A stretch of 64,000 nucleotides of DNA. Source: Plutella xylostella. Lineage: Eukaryota > Arthropoda > Insecta > Lepidoptera > Plutellidae. Each line of letters starts with the position of its first letter. Within the stretch, counting starts at the first letter, position 1. Positions 12,301 to 23,900 of the stretch are shown here, piece after piece. The notes under the pieces were generated by a model. It saw only the letters and a list, made by a program, of their open reading frames with translations. It did no database searches and had not been told where the DNA came from. The stretch is taken from the NCBI RefSeq assembly GCF_932276165.1, contig NC_063992.1, forward strand, positions 6,334,001-6,398,000, given 5' to 3'. A program made the position numbers and the translations under genes.

Positions 12301-12597
12301 TCAGCCACTACCGGATAACTTTTAATATAAGTAGAATGACTTCACCGTACACATAGTACCTACCTAAGTCTTAGTAAGTATGTATACCTAGTTTAGTTTA
12401 AAACCACTTAATCGACCCACAATGTCCCTCATTCTTTATGCGTTAACGCCGTTAAGGAAATGCTACTCCCTGTCACATAAGTGTGGATGTAAAACAGGCT
12501 ATCTTACTTATAGGGTGTGACAAAAGTGGTAAGTACATACTTATAGTTAACCGGATTCTATTGGGTGATTAGGTTATATTAAAAGTACTAGCTGTTC
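9384..12597. other. AT-rich intergenic DNA with TACCTA words
   Basis: Lepidoptera-type intergenic DNA, dense in GTAGGTA/TACCTAC words. About 12090-12155 (TAGCGTGGGACACCCTCCGGCC followed by a GATGATGATGATA tail) resembles a decayed LINE or SINE 3' end. No host exon was recognised. The 81-codon ORF at 10342-10587 has no supporting signal. Confidence 0.4.
10934..11024. repeat. Compact GC-rich hairpin
   Basis: Inverted arms GGTACAGTAAGGGGCAGG...AACCTGACCCCCCTC and GAGGGGGGTCAGGTTT...CCTGACCGTACC lie about 20 nt apart and could fold into a stem of about 35 bp. It is either a very short MITE or a structured transcript. No flanking duplication was established. Confidence 0.5.
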
Positions 12598-12790
12598 CCG
12601 CGAGCTTCGCTTCCCCTTAAAAAGTTTTCCCGTGGGAATTCCGGGATAAAAAGTATCCTATGTTCTTTCCCAGGGTCTATACCATATGTATACCAAATTT
12701 CATTCAAATCCGTTCAGTAGTTTTGGCGTGAAAGAGTAACAGACAGACAGACAGACACAGTTACTTTCGCATTTATAATATTAGTTAGGA
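12598..12790 (-). mobile_element. Short non-autonomous Helitron
   Basis: On the minus strand it begins TCCTAACTAATATTATAAATG and ends GCAGGG-poor DNA with the GCTCGCGGGAACAG hairpin side and CTAG, the Helitron hallmarks (5' TC, 3' CTRR after a hairpin). It shares both ends with the 1,669-bp copies at 38804-40472 and 40763-42431 and with 37188-37402. A (GTCT)n microsatellite lies near its 5' end. No Rep/helicase is encoded. Confidence 0.7.
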
Positions 12791-14680
12791 AGTTAGGATT
12801 AGGATTAGTTAGGATTACTGAAAAATTATAAGAAACGATGTACACTCCCTAAGAAGTCTCGGGACTAATGGAGAAGGATGCATGAGAGAGAACCTGATTC
12901 GCCCGTTTTCGGTTTCCTACATCGCCCTGTACAATGCACATTTACTACCTAAGGCTTTGCAGGAGTTGTAAATGTCTGGTCATTGCATACATTACCCGTA
13001 CAACATGTTTCGCCTACCTGACTGCCTCTCTACTAACATTGCCAACTTGACTCGAAATTCTCAAATTTCTCTTTTATCTGCAAAACAAAAAGTTTTAACA
13101 TACATGAGGCTACTAACGCGACCGCGTGTCGATCGGGTGAGCAAAAGTTTACCGAAATTTGGAGCATAAACTTGTGTATAAAGTTGTGCCCACAAGTTTA
13201 GGCACGTAGAAATGAGGTTGGTTTGCCGTTTCTTCATTTTTCTCTCAAGGATTTAGACGAAACTAACGAGCTAAGAGCGTGGTGCGGATAATGATCATTA
13301 TTAGTTCGGCAACTGCAGTGCAGATAAAACAATTCGGTAAGTACCTACCTGCCTAGGCAGTTTGCTCTAGAATACTCTAGATAAGTAATCTCATTCTGTC
13401 TACAGCTATCACTGCTTTAGGTACCTATAGGTACGTAAAGGTCAGCAGATACGCACATACATAAGCCCTGCTTATCACCTGCTGGATTAGATACTATAAC
13501 TACCTACTTAGGTACGGGAGATCACTCATGCTCTGAAAGAAGGTGTGATTTGCCTGAAAAGAGATACATAATCCTAATTCCAATTTAGTATATAAAATAA
13601 ACTTAATGAGTATGATAATACTTGGAGTCACGAACACGATCACAAGAAGTTAAGACTTCAGACATTCTGTTGGACATTTTCACTATCAAAGATAGGTAAC
13701 TCCGTCGCAGTTACGTAGGTTCTTTATAACCACCAGCTTACAAACATTATTAAGACAATTTAATTAAAATCCAAGACCGTCTTTTGCCGTTTGTTATTTT
13801 AAAACTTGAGAAGCTGCAAAATCTACCATCACGGTCGTAAGTTTATTAAATAAATTTTACATAATTTACGTCTTTCTAATTAAAAATAAGTGTCTCTTAA
13901 TTTTTAAGCAGTAGTATAAAATTCGTTAAAAGGCCTTTAAAAATTATTTCAGTCGGGCATAAGTATGCACCTAACTACCTATCTACTAAAGGTACTGTAA
14001 CAACTTTACTTTAGAAGATTTCTATGTAAATTGTACGTACTATATGTAGCCGTCTCATACGAAAAAATCACCGCTCCGCTACTTCGCTCATTTCTCTGGT
14101 GGACAGCCAGCCTGTCAAGTTTTTCCGTGGGTATACCTTGATAAAAGAAGCCATTGTATTGGTCCATATTATTTTGATGAAGTATAAGCTGTATTAAAAA
14201 ATTCAAGATTTCAATTTCGAATCTAAAATCGTAAAGGACCCGACAGACAGTTCGTTCTTGGTCTATCAGTCTTTACGACATACACCTAACCCCTGGCCTA
14301 TTTCCTTTCAAACACCCCTTTATTTATAGACGCTAATGGTTAGATATTAAAAGTTTTATGCCTACTTAGGTAGTTTTACTCATGGCTCCAGTACCTACGC
14401 ACTAGGCTAGGACCAAGACAAACTTTCCGGGTAATCTGACAGCGTAATATATCGTAACGGGCGTTACAGTTAGCAAACACCGCGTGTGGTCTTGGGTTTC
14501 CGCAGTGCAATTAATAACAAGGCCCCGCTTTTCATACAAACGCAAAAGCTGCAAATATCGTATGTGAGGTAAGGTGTACTCTACGTTAATAGGTAAGCAG
14601 TCATTGTAGGTCCTTTTTTAAAGAATAGCAAATTGAATGCAAATTGAATGAAATGCGAATTTATATAAATGTGCTTTAAA
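12791..14680. other. Non-coding stretch
   Basis: Just after the Helitron is a short tandem of TTAGGATTAGGATTAGTTAGGAT at 12787-12820. The 65-codon ORF at 12972-13169 (plus) and the 66-codon ORF at 14006-14206 (minus) have no recognisable features. Nothing else could be supported. Confidence 0.4.
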
Positions 14681-14687
14681 TGTGTTT

Positions 14688-15186
14688 TTAACCGACTTCA
14701 AAAAAAGGAGGAGGTTCTCAATTCGTCGGGATCTTTTTTTTTTTTTTATATATTTTTTTTTATGTATGTTCACCGATTACTCCGCCGTTTATGAACCGAT
14801 TTTGAAAATTCTTTTTTTGTTGTATTGGGTTGAGCTTCCAGGTGGTCCCATTTTTTTTTCAGAATTTTATCTCACCCCCAAGGGTGGGTAAAGGGGTAAA
14901 AACAGGGTATGAATTTCAATTTTGGGCACATATTAACCGATTCTAATGAAATTAAGAACGTAAATATAGTTCTTATAACAAAAAAATATGATGGTGACCT
15001 TGAGCTGATCTGATGATGGAAACGGAAGGCAGTCAGGGGAACTCCTCAACGGTATATAGCAACTACTTCGTGTTTAGGCTTGAATGATTCGTATTGATTA
15101 GTAGGACATTTTGGTATCATTTGCACCTTACTTTTGATTGAAAATTATTACAAATAAACTAAAAACTATTAAATAAAATAATAATT
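14688..15186. repeat. Lepidopteran interspersed repeat (AACCGACTTCAAAAAA type)
   Basis: It starts with AACCGACTTCAAAAAAAGG followed by AGGAGGTTCTCAATTCG. It continues through T-rich runs and a CACCGATTACTCCGCCG block to GGGGAACTCCTCAACGG. From memory this composite is a common dispersed element in moth and butterfly genomes, possibly a non-autonomous Helitron-like family. No coding capacity is present. Confidence 0.55.
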
Positions 15187-15473
15187 AAAAAAATTAAAAA
15201 ACCGACTTCAAAAAACCACTAAAATGAAAGAAATAATTTAAGGTTTACACAAATTCTACTCGTATGAGACAGTACAAATATACCTAAGCAGGAACTGTTC
15301 TTTTTTGATGTTGGTGCGGTGACAAAGTAATCTGAAGAAATATGGCACCAACTTCAAAAAAGAACAGTTCCTGCTTAGGTATATTTGTACTGTCTCATAC
15401 GAGTAGAATTTGTGTAAACCTTAAATTATTTCTTTCATTTTAGTGGTTTTTTGAAGTCGGTTTTTTAATTTTT
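15187..15473. repeat. Long near-perfect hairpin
   Basis: An arm starting AAAAAACCGACTTCAAAAAACC and running about 125 bp to GGAACTGTTCTTTTTTGA is mirrored at about 15345-15473, separated by roughly 30 bp. Long stretches of the arms look identical by eye, suggesting a recent foldback or template-switch event within the AACCGACTTC repeat family. Confidence 0.7.
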
Positions 15474-15497
15474 TTATTTGTAAATTCCAAAATTAAC

Positions 15498-15890
15498 TGC
15501 CTCTGTGGTCCAGTGGTAGAAGCTTCGCTTCATGACCCAGGGGTCCCGGGTTCGATTCCCGGGTGGAACCATCAATTTGTGTTTCTAAATTGTGGTTCTA
15601 AGTTTGGTTAGGACATAGAAGGCTGATCACCTGATGTCCGAAACAGTGAAACGATCCATGCTGTCGGATGGGCATGTAAAGCAGTCGGTCCTGCGCCTAG
15701 CTCTCTCCAGTCGTGTCGGTCAATCCGTCCCATTGGGCTATGAGAGTGATGGAACAGAAAGTGCCCCTGTGTACTGCGCACACACTTGGGCACTATAATC
15801 TACTCCTGCGTAGATGGCTGATCTCAATTGAGATTGGCCGCCGTAGTCGAAATTCGGCTAGGAGGACATTATTATTATTATTTGTAAATT
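15498..15890 (+). mobile_element. tRNA-derived SINE
   Basis: A tRNA-like head is visible: box A-like GGTCCAGTGG and box B GGTTCGATTCC. The acceptor stem does not pair (GCCTCTG against GGAACC). An unrelated body of about 320 bp follows, ending in an ATT-rich tail (ATTATTATTATT). ATTTGTAAATT occurs shortly before the head and again after the tail and may be the target duplication. It is a retroposon, not a functional tRNA gene. Confidence 0.75.
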
Positions 15891-16070
15891 AATTATTGTG
15901 TTAAGTTCATTATGGAATATGAAACAAAAGTTCTGAGATTTTATTGTTTTGGCATCAGAGAGACTTCATAGTTAGGGAATAGTGGCAAGGCGCCTTTTGA
16001 TTGTTGGTACTAAATACTAAATTATGTGTTCTGATCATAATTTATTGATGAAGATTTACATAGTTGAAAT

Positions 16071-17356
16071 TTAAATATAATTATCACACTTTTCTTTCCA
16101 TATCTTCTGAAACTTCCTTTCTATTTTCCTGTTTTTAGATAATGGGTCACACAGTTTTAATAAATTACTTTTTAATGCTTGCCACTGCATGAAACTTAAA
16201 TGATTAGTCAATGCACATTCGGGACTATCATTTCTCATTTTGTCCTCAGTATCCAAAAATTGTTTCAAAGTTTGGTTTCCTGTTACATTTTCTATGCAGT
16301 GATTTGCCTTGTTTTTGACTGTATGAGATTTTGGAAGTGGACATGGTGACTGCAAAGTTGTAGTCTTTTGATAACTATCTCTAGATATAGCTTGACCTTG
16401 ATCCATGTCTTGTGCATTCATAAGTTTGATATCAGTTACATTTGTCCCGTGATTTACACTTTTAACTTCAGCGGTGGCCTCAGGTTCTAGTGGTATTTCA
16501 TTCACATGATTTGCATATCTGAATATATCAAAAGATTCTGCATCTTCTTCCTCATCAAGTATTGGAATTACCTCAACACGCTTATTCGAGGACCAGTCAA
16601 ATCTTCCAAACTCATCTAAGTCTTTAATATTCATCCACTGCCTTAAATCAGATGGGAGTTGGTAATTTTCTGGTAAAAATGGAAGTCCTTTTAATTGGAA
16701 CTTTGGCAGGAATGAATGCATTTGTGAATACCAATTGCAAGAATGCTTGAGTAGCACAGAGCAGATGGACCAGACCCTGCTCAGTACAGCAAATGGCATG
16801 AGTGACATCCAGTAGCTCTCACCCCTCTTAATTCTATCTAAATAAAAAACAGCTGCCTGTTTGGAGCAAACACAAATGCGTTGCATAATTTTAGAAAAAC
16901 TTATCAGTCGCACCAACAAGTATTCCAGCATTTGACGAGTTGGTAAGTAAAATTCTTCAGAACAGCTTGTCGGCAAAACAGAGCAATAGTTTTCAACATC
17001 TTTCAGCAAATTAAGAGACAGATACCTACGTAAAGCTGTGTTAACTTTTTTCAAATGTCTAAAACCGATATCATTTCGGAATTTCTTATCGAATTTGTAT
17101 ATGAATCTTGATAAAAGAGCTCCTTCTTGATGTAAAGGTGACTGCTTCGTAAGAACTCGTGGAATTTCTTTGCAAACGAATAGCAGGTCAGCTATATCTG
17201 AAAGAACCAACATGCGCTAGTTAAACTACTATGATGATGAGGTTATGTTCACATTTTAACTTGCTTAAAAATATACATACCGAAACTGTTTTTCTCACAA
17301 GCAAACGTATGAATAGGTGGTGGTAGAATTGAAGCATTATTCCAGGGTTCTAACAT
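16071..17356 (-). CDS. NEPRO: Nucleolus and neural progenitor protein (NEPRO) homolog
   Basis: Two exons, complement(17281..17356, 16071..17197), encode 400 residues. Exon 1 is MLEPWNNAS...; the donor is GTATGTATAT and the acceptor TTGGTTCTTTCAG, in phase 1, joining F25 to D26. The N-terminal LEPWN, the hydrophobic helix LSRVWSICSVLLKH (about 164-177) and the LPENYQLPSDLRQWM block (about 199-213) match my recollection of vertebrate NEPRO (C3orf17), which has about 567 residues. The insect form is shorter. The acidic patch DEEEDAESFD (about 240) and a basic C-terminus fit a nucleolar protein. In vertebrates NEPRO is a nucleolar protein linked to RNase MRP/P function and neural progenitor maintenance; its role here is inferred. 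AATAAA lies at 16041-16046, shortly after the stop. An upstream methionine within exon 2 would drop the conserved N-terminus, so the exon 1 start is preferred. Confidence 0.85.
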
Positions 17357-17851
17357 AGTATTAGCTTGGACAAAAAAACAAAAGAAAAGGGACAATATTC
17401 TTACAATATTTGTAAACAACTTTAGTTATCATAGAGAAAAGAACACTACACTAAAACTAAATGTCAATTTGACATTATCAAATAGTACGAAAGTATTCTG
17501 TGATCAGTGCTTCATATTGGATTCAATTTCAGAATAATAACAGCGTCTCGCTTTTCTAGTTCCGTAAAAGTCCCACAAGGAAAGCAGAGTGACCTCGCAC
17601 TCGTTATCCATTTTCATTCAGTTAAATATACAAAGTAAGCAAATTCGTCCATTTCCATACTTTCTATTTTCTATCTAGGGTTGTCTGAAAGAGATTACTT
17701 TTAGTAATAAGGCAGCCGATTGTATTATATATTTTTTTTCTATGTTTGTGAAACTATTTCTGTTTGTATGCAATAAAGAGTATTTTACCTTTATCTCAGC
17801 GCCATACAAACTTGAGATAAACTTCCCCTATCCCATAAGCTGCGTACACAC

Positions 17852-18974
17852 TAGGGCGTGCAAAACCGGAAGGTTTTGAAAACCGGTTTTGAATTTTCGG
17901 TTTTCAACCTCAAAACCGGGTAACCGGTTTTTCACCGGTTTTGATATTACTTAAATATTTTTTGTCATACAGTACTAATTAAACAAGGAACCCATATTCT
18001 TAGATAGAGATATCCACAAAACATACGAATAAAACATTTTTTATGATATACTTACCTATTTTTAATCAACCATATGACAAATTAATAATTTAGTGAACAG
18101 GAAAAAAAGTTAAACAAGAATTATCATAGTACTTACTGTTATCACATCTAAAAAAAGTGTGTGGCGCCTTAATGGTGTTTTTATATCGTTCTGTTATCAT
18201 CAATAATTGTATATTTTAAACATACAGGCAGATTTTGAAAAAAAAACATTTATCGTCTGATTCTTACGACCACTCTATAGTAGCCGTAAGATGATGAATG
18301 TTTTTTTGATGTATTACAGATTTCTTCATATCAACGCAACGAAAGAAAGCCTAACTCATTGATGGACACGACTGCATTTGATTTGACGTCCTCAACACTT
18401 CATGAAAAAGTCCATAACGTCGAATGCAGTCCCCGCACTTGGCCTAATTATATTTTCAACAACGGTCAATGCAGTCCTGTTTTACCTAGAGTTTGTATGA
18501 AGACCACCTTGTTGTGCTTTATTGGGCCAGATTTCAACGTTATAATTATGTGCACCCAGAGTACCTTTTTTCACACAGCAATAAGTTTTCATACAGCAAA
18601 AAATGTGAACTCACACGCACACATCGGTCACTGACGTCGTGTTTGCTTTACTGCGCCTAGGCAGAGTGCCGGCATGTGCACCAGAAAATCGTCACTCAAT
18701 TTCCATACAATATTTTAGTGCTTTTTTATGAGTTTCACCATTAATCTAGTGTCCATCAGTGTGCCAACCGATATACAAATTCTTTTATTTTTAGAGTTTA
18801 TGGGTTCAACTTCTAATGTATGTAAAAAAGTATATAAAAATACGATCAAAATCGGTGAAAACCCGGTTTTCGGTTTCCGGTTTTGAACTCTCAAAACCGG
18901 TTATGAAAAACCGTGATATATTGTCCGGTTAACCGGTTTTCCGGTTAACCGGTTAACCGGTTTTGCACGCCCTA
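17852..18974. mobile_element. hAT-like non-autonomous element rich in AACCGGTT
   Basis: Termini are TAGGGCGTGCAAAACCGG and its exact complement. The 8-bp duplication GTACACAC lies at 17844-17851 and 18975-18982. Eight-base duplications and TAGGG-type ends are characteristic of hAT elements. Both subterminal regions are packed with AAACCGGTTTT words in both orientations, probably transposase-binding repeats. No transposase is encoded; the ORF at 18359-18634 shows nothing recognisable. Confidence 0.85.
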
Positions 18975-19120
18975 GTACACACCGGGCCAACGAACGGCCA
19001 ACGAAGGATATTTATCGTTCGCTAGCTTTGGCCGCCAACCGTCCAAACAGGGTTCGTTCAAATAGCTCGATTTCTTTGATGTTGCCGCCATGCTTCGGAT
19101 CGCCGGCACACGCCAACGAG

Positions 19121-20535
19121 CATAGACCTACTACCTCTAGACTGGCAATCGCCGTGTGCACTATTCTCTTTCTCACTCAAACCATAGATGTTGCCGACAA
19201 AAAAATTAAACCTAAATATGGGGAAATTTAACTTATCATAATAACAAAAACAAAACTTGAGTATATCGTCGGTTGATAGGAAAAAGACACTAAAGGCTAA
19301 TTTTTCAATAGCCAGATAAAAGTTTTGCTGGGAAATAATTTTGATGCTGTTGCGTCTCAATGTTTCTCAATGTTTGTATTACCCAGATAACATTTATCTG
19401 AATATTGAAAAATCAGCCTTAGTGAGTTTTTCCTGTCAACCGACGATATAAGAAAAAAAACTTTACTCATACTTATTTGATTTCAATATAATTATTTAAT
19501 ATACACAAACTGAGTGGATTGTATGATTCATTGTCTTCGTCCAATCGAAACAATCCTCTTCAAAATGTGCCGAACACAATTTTTGTATGTTTCTTTGGTT
19601 CCCAATTTGTGCGACCGGTAATGTCTATCCATTTTCTTGATATATTTTTTTCTGTCGGAAACCTATGAAGCAGAGATAAATGGATGAGCATGAGCATTAT
19701 AATCGTGGGCCAAATATGTGATGGGGTTTTTTTTAAAGGAAACACGCATTTCGTATCAATACAATAAACTTTATATTATACAGAAGAAATCACACATAGA
19801 AGAAAAAAACGAAACGAACGTTTCCTCACAATGAGAGGCACCTCATTTGAAAGAGGAGAATGACTTCTACAAAATACAATCTTCACAAAAACCGAATTCG
19901 TGCGCCCCATTTGTAAACCCAACCCGAGTCCGTTACAATTTCTAGTATTTTCTTTGCATACTATAATATTTGTGGGTAAAATAAATTTTCAATAACTTGC
20001 AACACCATGTGATTTGTTATGATATGGTACCTCGTAATTTTTACTTAAAACTGATACTAAAAGACCTTACAGTATTAAAATTAGTATCGTTTTATATTAA
20101 AATCGAGCCAATAGATAGTACTATGATGAATGTAAGCTTGTTAAACTTGATAGTATCTACTTACATGTGAAAATATATCTCATCCATCATTCCATCGTGT
20201 TTTCGTTCAATATGCTCTATACAACCGAACAAAATCCACCCACCCATGTCACACACTCGTTAAGTGATGATAATAGTCTAATAAACTTAATAAACACCCA
20301 CAAATCACTAGCAAATCAAAAATAAATAGCATTTAGAAAATTTTGTTGTAACTGTCAGCCTTTGTTTGGCAAAGATTTTTCATTTGTTTCATTGTTTGGC
20401 AAAAAGAACTGACGTAAACAGGCGCCACAGCAAAAAGGACAAAAAACATTTACAGCTTAACGTTTCTTTCTTACGCTTAATGTAGCTAAGCGTCTCTTTT
20501 TCACAATGTCAGAACTGTCACGATTATACCCCTGT
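19121..20535 (-). mobile_element. P-like THAP transposon remnant, copy 2
   Basis: A 1,415-bp copy of the element at 3425-4840 in opposite orientation, flanked by GCCAACGAG (19112-19120 and 20536-20544). The duplicated target lies inside the GCTGCGTACACACC MITE, which proves insertion into it. The THAP fragment (19560-19745) carries the same truncation, and the nested palindromic MITE is at 19262-19450. The two copies look nearly identical by eye, implying recent mobilisation by a source elsewhere. Confidence 0.8.
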
Positions 20536-20640
20536 GCCAACGAGCGATCGTTGGCATTCGCTAATCCGTCCAGATTGCACCAACGAAGGCCAACGAAACC
20601 CGTTCGTTGGCCTTCGTTGGGCCGGTGTGTACACAGCTTT

Positions 20641-20990
20641 AGAGCCAACCTACGCCAACCTCTTCCAAAAATCAGTTTCAAATCCAACAGTGATGAATAT
20701 AATAACTGAATGATGCAATGTATTCCAACAGTTGCGTTCTTGACAGGTATGGTCATTTAGTTTTTTTTAATGAACTGTCAGAAAACTCTCATTTTGATCA
20801 ATCGTTCATTCATTTCATTCAATTTCATTCATTATTTTGTGGCGGAAGTGCCTGAGTTTGTGCGTGACAAATGTTTTGAAATGCGAATATTTAAAAAAAT
20901 ATGAAATCAAATTCACAAATGTGAGTTTTGGATATGTGTGTGAAAAGATCGTGGTTTGTTTTGTAAAATATTTATTTCAAAACAACAAAA
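20641..20990 (+). promoter_or_regulatory. EPT1 5' flank and 5' UTR
   Basis: This is the unique DNA between the end of the nested transposons and the EPT1 start codon. It contains repeated TTCATTCATTTCATTCAATTTC words (20805-20835). No TATA box can be assigned with confidence. The leader immediately before the ATG is A-rich (AACAACAAAAATGATG), a good insect start context. Confidence 0.4.
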
Positions 20991-23900
20991 ATGATGGCGC
21001 ACCGTTATTTATCTAAAGAGCAGTTGGAAGGATTTGAAAGATATAAGGTAATGCAAAAATATTGTTCGAATAAATGAAGTCGATATTAAAAATACCTCTG
21101 GCACCCTCAATAATTATCCGTTAAAGAAAGGAGATGCCGTATTATCAACAACATCTCATCTAATGCTTGAAAGAGATCGTATTAGAACTTTACAGTTTCT
21201 CTACATTTTGTTATTTTAATGTAACTTCTCGGCCTAGTATAAGCACATACAATAATCTAAAATGTAATCCGGCTTGTTATTTACGTATAACATGATACTT
21301 TTCTTTTTAAAAATAAGTACCTTTGTCATAAAAATCAATAACATTATGCATGGTAAGGTAACCTCTTAAAATATTAAATTGTTTTCTTCTCATGCCTTGT
21401 TTATGCTGGACCTAGTCTGCGAGTGCCTTCAGTGAATTGTTTTTTTTATTGTTTCAGTACAACTCCATTGACACAAGTGTACTGAGCAACTATGTTATGC
21501 ACCCATTTTGGAACTGGTGCATGCAGGTAATTAATTTTATAAGAATTTATTATATAATAATATAAATACAGGATATCCAGTAAATATTGGACCAATAGAA
21601 AGGGTGATTCAGGGGTCAATCTGAACAACTATTGGAAATTCATAATATATGCTTCATGTGACCATCGAAATCTTTATGGAGAAGCAAGTTTCAGTCAAAC
21701 CTCTTAATTTGTGAATGTATTAGATTAGAAGCTAATTACAATAAATTTTAATTAATCCTCCTCCCCCAAGTCCAATGTTTTAGTTATTATTCCAATACTG
21801 AACCAATCATAACCTTTTTCCAGTTTTGTCCGATGTGGGTTGCCCCTAACCTGCTAACATTCACTGGGTTTCTACTGACTGTCCTAAACTTTGCCCTATT
21901 CTCCTATTATGACTATGGGTTCTACGCAATGACGGACGATAGCCTCGCTATACCAAGCTGGGTGTGGGCTGTGAGCGCTGTCAACCTGTTTGTTGCCTAT
22001 ACATTAGGTAAGAAAATGTTAATCTATATTTTCTAGTTGGTATATATTTTTTTTAATTCACTCACACTAAATAAAAAAATTATGGTACATGCAAAATAAA
22101 ACAAAAGATCAAATTCAAATCAAATCTTATTTTATATCAAAATTTGACTTTTTGTGCTCATCAATAAATAAGTTCTAGGAAGTATTTAATTAGGGACAAA
22201 ATGTTAGTCAAATAGTTCACCTATAACTAAATTAAAATTACTGATGTGTGGATAGTATGTAAACTTCACAATTCTCAATTAGCATAATGTTGAAGAGTGA
22301 AGGCCAAGCCAGTTAATAGAGCTTAAAATAATGTGTGAAAGTGGTAGATAAGGTCTGCAACGTTTAATTGTTATGGACTTTGATTTGCAATGCTGTAGTC
22401 TCTGTACACTTGTACTCATGTGATAGGACGCGAGCCGTATCCCCATTTTAGAATTTAGAAGGATGTATTCCTTCACTGGAAAAGCTATAGTATACTGTAC
22501 TATTGTATTTTAAATGTGTTGCGGTACCGTCGTGATTTATCAAAATTCACTTCTGATTTGAAAAATACGATTTGTGCTGTGGAGCATTAACGAACCGTCT
22601 GGGTCCACTCTAGCTTATGTAAAAATGATAATTCCTGATCAATTGTCCTGTCAGTCGGTAGGTCATTTACCATGATTGGACGAACTAGAAGGTGCAGAAA
22701 TAATTACAATAGGATGATTGCATCCTGAGCTGTATGCTCTAAAGTATTGCCTCTGGCAATGATAATTATTTTCACAAATTCTGAAATTGGTGATAAGTCG
22801 TGTACTGTAAACACAGGTATGGCAAGGACAAGCATTTCTACACGTTTTTCATATTCGCTATCTTTTTCAATTGCAGGAGTTGACTTGCCCAATTTTTATA
22901 GCCATTTTAAACTCCTCTGAGCGTTTCAGTAAAGTGTTATTTCTCAAAACTGCTGAAGGTTAATTAACGAATCATTTCCAAACACCACGGAAACACATAC
23001 TCGTAAAACAGGAAGAAAATATAACGACCATAATAATAATTTGCTGCAACGCAGTTAGAGTAGACCGTAGTAGGCATACCTACCTACAGCTGAAACCTTG
23101 ATGATAATCTCATTATTAAGTAAACTTGAGTAAGTCAATTAAGTTACTGTTGTTGGTTAGCAATGAATACTAATGGTATATATTATATTATATCGGTTTT
23201 GCTTCCTATAGAATAACTATACAGGGTGGAAGTACTGTAGATATTATAGTCAAATACAATACGTAGTTGTGCTGGCCCTTAAGAATGGCTAAATACACAT
23301 GAATTTGTAACGCTATGCTAATACAAAAAAGTCAGCGACGGTGGCTAATCGTTTCATGACGGTGAAAAATCTAGTCCAGCTCCAAATGCATTAAGTGTTA
23401 TGTATACTCTTTCAAGAAAAAATGCAAAGTACCTACTTATATTCTGTCTATTTTAAGTTAAAATAACAGAAATCGCCAAAACATCCTACCGCATTTATGC
23501 TGATAAGCACCTACTAAGTCGGTACCTTTTTTACATTACGTAGTAAAGTATACACAAAATTTCTTCCACTTGCATTGGTTATAATTATGTATCATAAACT
23601 CAGATAATAACTATGTAAACAAACTCTTGTCTACGTTACGTTAGACCAACTTTGAACCCTATTGTGTTAATTGACTTGAGTCAACAACGTAGCCAGTTAT
23701 AGTTATTAGGTAGGTAGGTATTTGTAGCTTACCCGGGATTATAATAATATCTATGATTATGGATAGCAAAACAAACAAGCTCATTAGATTTAACATGTGT
23801 TCAAACTATGTAGATGCCTATTAAAGTTAAAATTAAGCGTATGTTGACCTGCCCTTTGTTATCAAGCGTTAGTGACGCCTGATAGTTGAACCGATAGTAA

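Larger units (their letters stand above)
17838..20637. mobile_element. TWA-flanked MITE (GCTGCGTACACACC family), copy 1, split by insertions
   Basis: Terminal inverted repeats AGCTGCGTACACACCGGG and its complement bound the element, with CCAACGAA-rich subterminal DNA. It is interrupted twice: by a hAT-like element (17852-18974) and by the P-like element (19121-20535). Removing both leaves a unit like the intact 34134-34631 copy. The TTA/TAA-type flank and termini suggest the PIF/Harbinger group. It separates the NEPRO and EPT1 genes, which point away from each other. Confidence 0.75.

Noticed and set aside
15498..15571. tRNA-like sequence with A and B boxes
   Set aside because: The acceptor stem does not pair and a SINE body follows; similarly at 39198-39270, 25903-25965 and 51783-51852. 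None is listed as a tRNA gene.
18359..18634. 91-codon ORF inside the hAT-like element
   Set aside because: No transposase or other motif; it lies in a non-autonomous element.
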